From: a bacterium
Lineage (GTDB): Bacteria; Omnitrophota; Gorgyraeia; Velamenicoccales; JABMQK01
DNA length: 5,052 bases
NCBI GenBank assembly: GCA_013203265.1
Contig: JABMQK010000069.1
Coordinates: 1-5,052, forward strand
Reading direction: 5' to 3'
Shown here in pieces: positions 1 to 5,052 of the stretch (positions are counted from its first letter, which is position 1; each line of letters opens with the position of its first letter). The position numbers were made by a program, and so were the translations under genes. The notes under the pieces were generated by a model. The model saw nothing but the letters and a program-made list of their open reading frames with translations, was not told where the DNA came from and did not search any database.

Positions 1-2
1 GA

Positions 3-1808
3 ACAGAGATTGTTATGGAACTTCCTTCTAAGAATATGACCTGGCAGAAGATTAAAAAAGGTGTTCAGGCGCAATCTCAAGGATATGCTTATGAATACTC
101 TATTTTGAAAGATGAAAAAGGAAAACCAGTCGGGGTAAAAGAAGAAATAATATTAGAACAACCTCTTTTAAGCCATTTTGTTTTTCCAATTACTTTAAAA
201 AACTTAGAACCAAAGCAAATTAAAGGCATATGGCATTTTTTTAATGTTTCAGGCAGAGAGCAATTTTATATTCCAGAACTCTTTATGGAGGATGCTAACG
301 GGGAAAGGAGTGGAGACATCAAACTTGAGGTTAATACAGATGGAGGATTTATTAAGATTACTCCTTCCAGAGAATGGCTAGATGACATTGAAAGAGTATA
401 TCCAGTAATAATAGACCCAAGCATTAGGATTTATCAAGAAACACAAGAAGAAAAAGACTTGCCAAACATTGTTAATGCTTATGTTGACCCAATCAAGGTA
501 GTTCCCGGAGATACAATGTTTGTTTATGCGGAAATCATGGATCCTCATGGTATCTCGCAAGTCATAGCAGATATGGGAGGCATTGAAACCATTAATTTAG
601 AACTTCAAGAGGGGACTATTTATAATGGAACATGGAAGGCAGAATGGCTGGTACATGATACAGGGCCAAGAGAGTATACTACTATTATTACGGCTATTAA
701 TAAACTTAATAAAAGTTCAACAGCATCTATTGAATGGCTTGACCCTAGTTGGTTAGAGGGCTGGGACAATAGAATAAAATTTACCATAGACAATACAAAG
801 GTGGATGATGATTTATCACATTTTCCAGTAACAGTGTCTTTAACTTCTACACAAGGAGAAGAAGTTTTTACAGAATTTGACGCGGATACAGATTATATGA
901 AAGTAGCTTTTACAAAGGATGATGGTGTTACAGAGTTATATGCTGAAAAAGAATTGTTTAGTATAGAACCTTCTTACACATCACAATACCCAGTAGCACA
1001 ATCAGATGATTATGTTAAATCAACAACAAAATTTAATACTAATTATTGGGCATATTTCACTACTAACCCCGCATTATCATTAACGGGGTCGTGGGCATCG
1101 AATCAATGGGCGAGTGCGGTGACTACTAACCAGCGTTTCCACATTGATTTGGGTTCAGCAAAAACAATAACAAGGATATATTATGAAAATAGTCACAATA
1201 GCGGCGGAGAGACTTGGCAGGGTGTTAATAACTTCACATTTTGGGGTAGTAATACAGCAGGAGATTTTGCCGAATTAACTTATGCTGAAGACGGAACGTG
1301 GGTGGCACTTACAGGAGTTTCACAATCTACTTTTGACCGACATATTGGAACTACCGAAGTCCCCGTAGACGAAGCCGACCCAAAATATATAACTGTTACC
1401 AACAATACAGCATATAGATATTATGCCTTCAAGTTTGCAGATAATTATGGCGCTACTAATTATGGTGTTCGTAGAATAGAATTACAGACAGAAGACCCAA
1501 GGGCAATATATCATGTTTCAAAAACTGGCTGGGAAATATCTTCTTCCACAGATACAGATTTCTATATGTATTATGATAATGACCACGCAGATAATACAGA
1601 TTATATAGGTGCAATAAATACAACTGCTGGCGGTAATGTCTGGGATTCTAATTATAAGATGGTTCAGCATATGGTTGACGCAACCACCGCAACTACAAGT
1701 GACAGCACTTCTAATAACAATGATGGCAGTAAGATAGGTGCAGGAGAACCTGCAAGTGCTACGGGTAAGGTAGGATTAGGGCAGGATTTTGATGGGGCAA
1801 ATGATTAA
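3..1808 (+). CDS. Modular surface protein (Ig-like, DUF2341, discoidin-like, LamG start), left fragment, open at 5' end and cut at 3' end
   Basis: This is a fragment of a large, probably secreted or surface-anchored protein likely to act in adhesion or carbohydrate binding (inference from the domains). The frame is open to the window edge. The ATG at 15 has no ribosome binding site and lies inside a continuous domain, so the true start is upstream. Residues are counted from that Met. Residues 1-135 form a beta-rich domain ending in ERVYPVIIDP, a motif common in large surface proteins of uncultured bacteria. Residues 150-242 are Ig-like (VDPIKVVPGDT, ADMGGIETI, GTIYNGTW). From about 248 a DUF2341 domain begins (WDNRIKFTIDNTKVDDDLSHFPVTV). 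It is interrupted at about 319-495 by a discoidin-like domain and resumes at 496-545 (AIYHVSKTGW, DFYMYYDN). A LamG domain starts at about 549 and breaks off after GQDFDGAND, where the expected Tyr codon is replaced by TAA at 1806-1808. No signal peptide is visible because the N-terminus is missing. The same protein continues at 4603-5052. Confidence 0.85.
   Translation, partial: TEIVMELPSKNMTWQKIKKGVQAQSQGYAYEYSILKDEKGKPVGVKEEIILEQPLLSHFVFPITLKNLEPKQIKGIWHFFNVSGREQFYIPELFMEDANGERSGDIKLEVNTDGGFIKITPSREWLDDIERVYPVIIDPSIRIYQETQEEKDLPNIVNAYVDPIKVVPGDTMFVYAEIMDPHGISQVIADMGGIETINLELQEGTIYNGTWKAEWLVHDTGPREYTTIITAINKLNKSSTASIEWLDPSWLEGWDNRIKFTIDNTKVDDDLSHFPVTVSLTSTQGEEVFTEFDADTDYMKVAFTKDDGVTELYAEKELFSIEPSYTSQYPVAQSDDYVKSTTKFNTNYWAYFTTNPALSLTGSWASNQWASAVTTNQRFHIDLGSAKTITRIYYENSHNSGGETWQGVNNFTFWGSNTAGDFAELTYAEDGTWVALTGVSQSTFDRHIGTTEVPVDEADPKYITVTNNTAYRYYAFKFADNYGATNYGVRRIELQTEDPRAIYHVSKTGWEISSSTDTDFYMYYDNDHADNTDYIGAINTTAGGNVWDSNYKMVQHMVDATTATTSDSTSNNNDGSKIGAGEPASATGKVGLGQDFDGAND
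765..840 (+). repeat. DUF2341 repeat unit, first copy start (pairs with 4978-5052)
   Basis: The protein reading WDNRIKFTIDNTKVDDDLSHFPVTV here matches FAHRIKLTIDNTKIDSTLTHFPVTV at 4978-5052. At least 17 of the 25 positions are identical, while many codons differ. It is an old protein-level module repeat rather than a recent DNA duplication. Confidence 0.75.
969..1499 (+). other. Discoidin-like (F5/8 type C-like) domain nested inside a DUF2341 domain
   Basis: This is a domain within the left surface-protein fragment, roughly residues 319-495. Visible discoidin-like features are the early GSWASNQWAS segment, then RFHIDLGSAKTITRIYY (an F-x-I-D-L-G strand typical of F5/8 type C folds), NFTFWGSN, WVAL, and the closing YRYYAFKFAD and GVRRIELQ strands. 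Such domains usually bind glycans or membrane surfaces; the ligand here is unknown. The flanks read as two halves of a single DUF2341 (start at about residue 248, remainder at 496-545), so the domain appears to sit in a loop of that fold rather than in a linker. Confidence 0.7.
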
Positions 1809-2399
1809 GGAATATGAAAAATATGGGAATAGCCCTTTCTAACATAGAAGAGCATTGGGGTTATATAGGTGGATTATGGGAAATTTTAAAAGAAAATCCC
1901 AAAATGAAAGGTTGTATTTACCCTCATTTCAGTAAAAAATTCAAGAATAGGGTTGAATCCCATGGAGGTCAATTAATAGAAGTTGATAAATTTACTCAGA
2001 TATGCAAAAATATATATACTACCGGAGAGATAGAAGGAAGATGGAATGGCAAGTGCATGTCGGAACAAGCACTAGCTTTAAAAACTTCAAAAGGTGTATC
2101 AGTTCTTACGGGATGTGCCCATCCGAGCATAATAAGGATAATTGAGAATGCGAAACAAAATATTGCAAGCAATGTTTATCTTGTAATGGGTGGTTTTCAT
2201 TTGAGAGGAAAGCACAAAAAAACAATCAATTGCATCGTAGATACATTTAAAAAGTTAGGAATAGAAAGGGTTGCACCTGGTCATTGTACAGGCAAAAATG
2301 CTATCAAGGTATTTAAAAAAATATAGAAATGGCTTCATTAAATTAAAAGTGGGGCAAACAATAGAAATATGTCGAAAGGGTGAGAGCGTAGTAAAATGA
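1808..2399 (+). pseudogene. Metallo-beta-lactamase-fold hydrolase (RFA-P synthase-like group), 5'-truncated and frameshifted
   Basis: The longest open stretch is 170 codons, ATG 1814 to TAG 2324-2326. It matches the MBL-fold family annotated as 7,8-dihydropterin-6-yl-methyl-4-(ribofuranosyl)aminobenzene-phosphate synthase, usually about 250-280 residues. Family landmarks are EQALAL (84-89), TGCAHP (99-104), GGFHL (126-130) and APGHCTG (154-160). The reading homologous to the family already starts at about 1808, so the ATG at 1814 is internal and the first 45-60 residues are missing at the border. The first metal motif, expected as SHxHWDHIGGL, reads EEHWGYIGGL: the leading His segment is gone, Asp is Gly (1859-1861) and His is Tyr (1862-1864). 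The C-terminus continues in another frame from about 2322 (YRNGFIKLKVGQTIEI) to a TGA at 2397-2399, so an indel in the A-run at 2315-2321 breaks the gene. With that frame the stop overlaps the next start as ATGA. It was probably the first surviving gene of the operon and is likely non-functional. Confidence 0.8.
2375..2384 (+). promoter_or_regulatory. Weak ribosome binding site for the membrane ferredoxin gene
   Basis: The purine-rich stretch aaagggtgag lies 11 bases before the ATG at 2396. It is a poorer match than the sites of the two downstream genes. The start itself overlaps the TGA of the restored upstream frame (ATGA, 2396-2399), so translation was probably coupled to the hydrolase gene before that gene was broken. 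Confidence 0.45.
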
Positions 2400-3508
2400 A
2401 AAAAAATGTAATTTTATGTATCAGTCTTATATTGATTACCGCTGCTTTGTCGTTCTATATGAAATGGGATTCTTTGGATTTAGATAATACGGTTATTTTT
2501 TCAAAAGATTTTACTCTTACACAATTAGCAGAAAAAAATAACGTCCCAATAAAAGAAATCCTGCATAATTTGAGCCATGAGGATTTATCTGTTTGGGAAA
2601 TTTCCCGCAAACAGCCCGTTAAAGCTGTTATCACAAACCCTGAATCCGTGCGGGAAGCAATTGAGCATATCAAAGAACATAACCAGCCTTTAAAAGATGT
2701 TATAAAGTATATTCTTTGGGCAGTGTATCTGTCATTAGTGTTACTTTTTGTATTTAGGTATAAACAAATCAAAAAAATTAGAGTCGTAATCATGATAGCG
2801 GTTGTTTTATTATTTGGCGTTGCACTTGGAGCAACACCAAATCCTATGGAGTCCTTAGTTAAACTGTTTAAGCTGCTTAATAATATGGAAGGAAATCCCA
2901 AAGTTTTAGTTAGCAGTTTTATTTTGTTCAGCATTTTTTCTGTTATCGGCTCTAAGTTTATATGCGGATGGGGCTGTCAGTTGGGAGCCATACAAGAAAG
3001 CATTTTTAACATACCCATTTTTAAACGCAAACATCAATTTAAAATTCCTTTCGTACTGTCGCTTTTTTTGAGACTTACTCTTCTTGGTGTATTTCTTGCT
3101 CTATTATTTGGGTTTGGATACGGGATTGTTATTGGAGTAAAAAACTTTGTGATTTATCATCATATAAACTATTTTAAAGTTTTTAACCTTCATGATTTAG
3201 CATTAGTTAGTTTATATTTTCTACCTCTTTTTGTCCTATTAAGTGTGTTTGTTTACCGTCCCTTCTGTCAGCTTATCTGTCCATTTGGTTTATATTCATG
3301 GGTGTTAGAGAATTTAGCGTTTAACAAAGTAAGGATAGATGAGAAAAAATGCACTAAGTGTGGGAAGTGTGTTTCAAGTTGTCCCACCGAAGCGATGAAA
3401 GGTATTTATAGCTATAAAAGAAAACATTTTCTGCCTGACTGCTGGTCATGCGGTATTTGTATAGGTGCTTGCCCTACTGGTGCAATTGAATATAAAAGGA
3501 AAAGCTAA
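2396..3508 (+). CDS. NapH/NosR-type membrane-bound 4Fe-4S protein
   Basis: This complete 370-residue integral membrane ferredoxin probably passes electrons between the quinone pool or a membrane partner and a redox enzyme (family inference). An N-terminal helix (about 5-22) is followed by an outside segment of about 75 residues with TLTQLAEKNNVPIKEIL. Five more helices follow at about 103-121, 128-146, 170-187, 217-247 and 264-288. Basic loops at 121-129 and 209-216 put both termini inside the cell. Two Cys motifs of the NapH/NosR type sit at the inner membrane face: CGWGCQLG (C190, C194) and CQLICPFG (C291, C295). Two ferredoxin 4Fe-4S motifs follow: CTKCGKCVSSCP (C319, 322, 325, 329) and CWSCGICIGACP (C349, 352, 355, 359). 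All eight ligands are present. The gene follows the hydrolase by a 4-base overlap and lies 32 bases before an ABC ATPase. The exact partner and substrate are unknown. Confidence 0.85.
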   Translation: MKKNVILCISLILITAALSFYMKWDSLDLDNTVIFSKDFTLTQLAEKNNVPIKEILHNLSHEDLSVWEISRKQPVKAVITNPESVREAIEHIKEHNQPLKDVIKYILWAVYLSLVLLFVFRYKQIKKIRVVIMIAVVLLFGVALGATPNPMESLVKLFKLLNNMEGNPKVLVSSFILFSIFSVIGSKFICGWGCQLGAIQESIFNIPIFKRKHQFKIPFVLSLFLRLTLLGVFLALLFGFGYGIVIGVKNFVIYHHINYFKVFNLHDLALVSLYFLPLFVLLSVFVYRPFCQLICPFGLYSWVLENLAFNKVRIDEKKCTKCGKCVSSCPTEAMKGIYSYKRKHFLPDCWSCGICIGACPTGAIEYKRKS

Positions 3509-3525
3509 GTTGTGTTTACATTGAA

Positions 3526-3533
3526 TAAGGAGA
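3526..3533 (+). promoter_or_regulatory. Strong ribosome binding site for the ABC ATPase gene
   Basis: The sequence taaggaga ends 7 bases before the ATG at 3541. It is close to the ideal Shine-Dalgarno match and fixes this start. It lies in the 32-base gap after the ferredoxin gene, which has no room for a clear terminator, so read-through from upstream is likely. Confidence 0.8.
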
Positions 3534-3540
3534 TGATATT

Positions 3541-4269
3541 ATGAAATATATAGAGATTGAAAATCTTAGTGTTAGTTATGCCGGTAAGCATATGAAAAAA
3601 GCACTACGAGGTCTTAATCTAACTGTAGATAAAGGACATATTTATGGTTTTCTTGGTCCTAATGGAGCAGGGAAAACCACGGCTATAAAAACAATGATAG
3701 GATTAATTCCAGAATACGAAGGCAAGGTATTAATATTTGGCAAAACCACTACTGACTTATCAAGTAAATATAAAATAGGATTTATGCCTGAAATAGCAAA
3801 CTACTATTGGTACCTTACACCAAAAGAATTGCTGAATATGTATGCACAGATATTCAATATAGATAGGAAGCAGGCGGCTGCTAAAATCGAAGAATTATTA
3901 GATTTAGTAGATTTAAAAGATGTCGCTAACAGTTTAATGAAAACTTTCTCTAAGGGCATGATGCAAAAGGTTAGTTTTGCTCAGGCATTAATAAATGATC
4001 CCGAACTGCTTATTCTTGACGAGCCAACAAGTGGCCTAGATCCTATTTCAAGGATTAAAATGAGAGATGTCATAAAAGGACTTCAACAAAAAGGAAAAAC
4101 AATACTTTTTTCATCTCACGAGTTATCTGAAGTCGAAACAATCTGTGACGAAGTAGCAATTATAAAAGAAGGTGTACTGCTAAGGAGTGGCAAATTAGCA
4201 CCGCTCTTAGCGGAAAAGGGTTCATCTAGCACATTGGAACGATATTTTCTGGACATAATAGGAGGATAA
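3541..4269 (+). CDS. ABC transporter ATP-binding protein (CcmA/NosF-type)
   Basis: This complete 242-residue cytoplasmic ATPase hydrolyses ATP to drive the membrane partner encoded just downstream. Visible motifs in order are Walker A GPNGAGKTT (39-47), the Q-loop region IGFMPE (79-84), the ABC signature FSKGM (136-140), Walker B LLILDEP (156-162), the D-loop SGLDP (164-168) and the switch His in SSHELSE (H193). The Q-loop position carries the Pro-Glu form usual in the CcmA/NatA/NosF branch of exporters rather than a Gln. Length and motif spacing are normal for the family and the gene looks intact. It ends 5 bases before the permease start, whose ribosome binding site overlaps its last codons, so the two are translated together. 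The substrate cannot be told from the ATPase; NosF-like or general ABC-2 exporter roles are both possible. Confidence 0.93.
   Translation: MKYIEIENLSVSYAGKHMKKALRGLNLTVDKGHIYGFLGPNGAGKTTAIKTMIGLIPEYEGKVLIFGKTTTDLSSKYKIGFMPEIANYYWYLTPKELLNMYAQIFNIDRKQAAAKIEELLDLVDLKDVANSLMKTFSKGMMQKVSFAQALINDPELLILDEPTSGLDPISRIKMRDVIKGLQQKGKTILFSSHELSEVETICDEVAIIKEGVLLRSGKLAPLLAEKGSSSTLERYFLDIIGG
4260..4265 (+). promoter_or_regulatory. Ribosome binding site for the ABC permease gene
   Basis: A perfect aggagg lies inside the last codons of the ATPase gene, 9 bases before the ATG at 4275. It supports this start and tight coupling of the ATPase and permease genes. Confidence 0.8.
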
Positions 4270-4274
4270 TACAT

Positions 4275-4607
4275 ATGAAACAAGTATGGATTATTGCACA
4301 ACACACAATAAAAGCTCTGATTAGAAAAAAAGATTTTTATGTATTTTTTATGATGCTAATCATATTATTAGCGCTCCTTTTCTCAGAGAACTTTTTTGGA
4401 GTGCAAGGTATTTCACGATACCTAAAAGATATTGGTTTTTTCTGCTTGTGGCTTTTCTCATTGATTATTGCAGTAACATTTTCTACAAAACAATTACCTG
4501 AAGAAATGGAGTCAAAAACAATTTGTCCATTATTAGCAAAACCCGTAAGTAGGACGCATCTTGTTGTTGGCAGATTTTTGGGTTCAGTTTTTCTTTTTCT
4601 TTCTTGA
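4275..4607 (+). pseudogene. ABC-2 type transporter permease (NosY-like), N-terminal 110 residues only
   Basis: This is the membrane partner of the preceding ATPase, present only as its N-terminal part. It has a short cytoplasmic start (KQVWIIAQHTIKALIRKKD), a first helix at about 21-41, a second at about 54-71, and a loop with QLPEEMESKTICPLLAKPVSR (73-93, written here as one motif of the NosY/ABC-2 family). That loop is typical of permeases paired with CcmA/NosF-type ATPases. Intact members are about 250-280 residues with six helices, so roughly 60% is missing. A third helix is just beginning (FLGSVFLFL) when the sequence crosses into the surface-protein gene and meets TGA at 4605-4607. That stop belongs to the junction, not to a natural gene end. 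A functional transporter cannot be made from this copy. Confidence 0.85.
4588..4605 (+). other. Right junction: 18-base pyrimidine-only tract
   Basis: The bases 4588-4605 are all T or C and mark where the permease reading ends and the LamG reading begins. The permease frame (codons starting at 4587, 4590 and so on) is still family-like at GRFLGSVF. The LamG frame, two bases behind in phase, becomes family-like from gaa-gca-acc at 4606. Low-complexity tracts of this kind favour both microhomology joining and assembly errors. Confidence 0.6.
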
Positions 4608-5052
4608 AGCAACCTCTGGAAAACCTCGTTTTTGGTTTGGTAATAATGATAGGGCTGCAACATCTGCATTAACTGCAAGTCAATGGGCTCATATTGCTGC
4701 AAGTTATGATGATACTCCTGCAAGTGACAATTTTATACATTATCTTAATGGAAATACAAATGGAGTGTCAACTGGCGATGGAACAGAAAATACCAGTGTG
4801 ACTGTATTGTCAATTGGTACTGGTTCCTTAGGACTGTACGATGGTATTATTGACGAAGTCCGTATATCCTCTGTTGCTCGTACTGCCCCTTGGATAAATG
4901 CAACCTATAACAGTTTATACGATACACTGCTTACTTATGGGAGTGAGGAGAGTTATGTTCATCCTGTTCCTGCGGACTTTGCACATCGTATCAAACTTAC
5001 AATAGATAATACAAAAATAGATTCAACTCTAACTCATTTTCCTGTAACCGTA
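4603..5052 (+). CDS. Modular surface protein (LamG remainder and next DUF2341), right fragment, open at both ends
   Basis: This open frame of 150 codons has no start of its own and runs off the window end. It begins inside a LamG/concanavalin-like domain: SGKPRFWFG, then W-AHIAASYD, HYLNGNTNG and the family-closing IIDEVRISSVART-PWINATYN. After a short linker (about 4936-4974) a new DUF2341 domain starts at about 4975 (HRIKLTIDNTKIDSTLTHFPVTV). It closely resembles the copy in the left fragment near 765-840, so both fragments very likely come from the same repetitive surface protein. The LamG piece lacks the N-terminal 40-70 residues that should join it to the DFDGAND segment at the end of the left fragment. 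Its phase differs from that of the left fragment, so the two cannot be read as one chain. Confidence 0.8.
4978..5052 (+). repeat. DUF2341 repeat unit, second copy start (pairs with 765-840)
   Basis: This is the first 25 codons of a second DUF2341 domain, cut by the window end. It shows the giant gene continues with another module of the same type. Without the inserted block, the two copies would lie about 1.5 kb apart. Confidence 0.75.

Larger units (their letters stand above)
1804..4605 (+). other. Operon fragment inserted in, or chimerically joined to, the surface-protein gene
   Basis: This block of about 2.8 kb separates the two pieces of the modular surface protein. It begins inside a metallo-hydrolase gene that lacks its N-terminus and ends inside an ABC permease gene that lacks its C-terminus. 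It therefore looks like an arbitrary piece of a larger operon rather than a complete mobile element. No transposase, recombinase, inverted repeats at the ends or duplicated target bases can be seen. The borders can be placed only to within a few bases: the left in gatta at about 1803-1807, the right in a pyrimidine tract at 4588-4605. A chimeric assembly is as likely an explanation as a real insertion. Confidence 0.75.

Noticed and set aside
378..560. Short reverse-strand open frame
   Set aside because: It is opposite the Ig-like part of the surface protein; its composition is what an antisense reading of a beta-rich protein gives.
1066..1089. Inverted repeat accccg / cggggt with a 12-base loop, as a possible terminator
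   Set aside because: It lies inside a well-supported coding region, has only a 6-base stem and no following T-run; it is likely chance.
1814..1816. ATG at 1814 as a true start of a short hydrolase
   Set aside because: The family reading extends upstream to the border, the first metal motif is too close to this Met compared with relatives, and the aagg at 1807-1810 is only 3 bases away.
2455..2934. Reverse-strand open frame of about 160 codons
   Set aside because: It is opposite the membrane ferredoxin, whose helices and Cys motifs are clear. The reverse product has no recognisable motif or ribosome binding site.
1804..4605. The central block as an insertion sequence, transposon or integron cassette
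   Set aside because: No transposase, integrase, terminal inverted repeats, attachment-like site or target duplication was found, and genes at both ends are cut.
4337..4723. Reverse-strand open frame crossing the right junction
   Set aside because: It is antisense to both permease and LamG readings, which match known families. It shows no family features, and spanning the junction does not make it a gene.
1..5052. CRISPR array, tRNA, rRNA or riboswitch
   Set aside because: No regularly spaced direct repeats, cloverleaf-like segments or conserved RNA motifs were seen on reading both strands; nearly all bases are accounted for by coding sequence.

Overview
The window is an AT-rich bacterial-type sequence, probably from an uncultured organism. 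All genes run on the plus strand. It holds two unrelated kinds of DNA. The outer parts (about 1-1805 and 4605-5052) are two pieces of one very long secreted or cell-surface protein built from Ig-like, DUF2341, discoidin-like and LamG (concanavalin-like) modules. Proteins of this style are common in metagenome-derived bacteria and archaea, for example candidate phyla. The lineage cannot be fixed from sequence alone.

The middle part (about 1805-4605) is a 2.8 kb piece of an operon with strong AAGGAG/AGGAGG ribosome binding sites, most like low-GC Gram-positive (Clostridia-type) DNA. In order it carries: a broken metallo-beta-lactamase-fold hydrolase of the dihydropterin/RFA-P synthase-like group; a complete six-helix membrane ferredoxin of the NapH/NosR type; a complete ABC transporter ATPase of the CcmA/NosF type; and the first 110 residues or so of a NosY-like ABC permease. 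Both end genes are cut at the borders: the hydrolase lacks its N-terminus and the permease lacks its C-terminal 60% or so.

The two outer pieces do not simply join. The left piece stops at the very start of a LamG domain (GQDFDGAND) and the right piece resumes in the middle of one (SGKPRFWFG), in a different reading frame. About 40-70 residues of LamG are therefore missing. No transposase, integrase, terminal inverted repeats or target-site duplication can be seen. The arrangement fits either illegitimate recombination that replaced part of the surface-protein gene with an operon fragment, or a chimeric assembly. The sequence alone cannot decide between them.

In the inserted operon, tight gene spacing (a 4-base ATGA overlap, then gaps of 32 and 5 bases) suggests co-transcription. 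The pairing of a membrane Fe-S protein with an ABC exporter recalls the NosR/NapH-NosF-NosY part of nos-type clusters, but no NosZ, NosD or NosL is present to confirm such a role. The hydrolase looks dead: its first metal-binding motif is destroyed and its C-terminus is displaced by a frameshift in a run of A.
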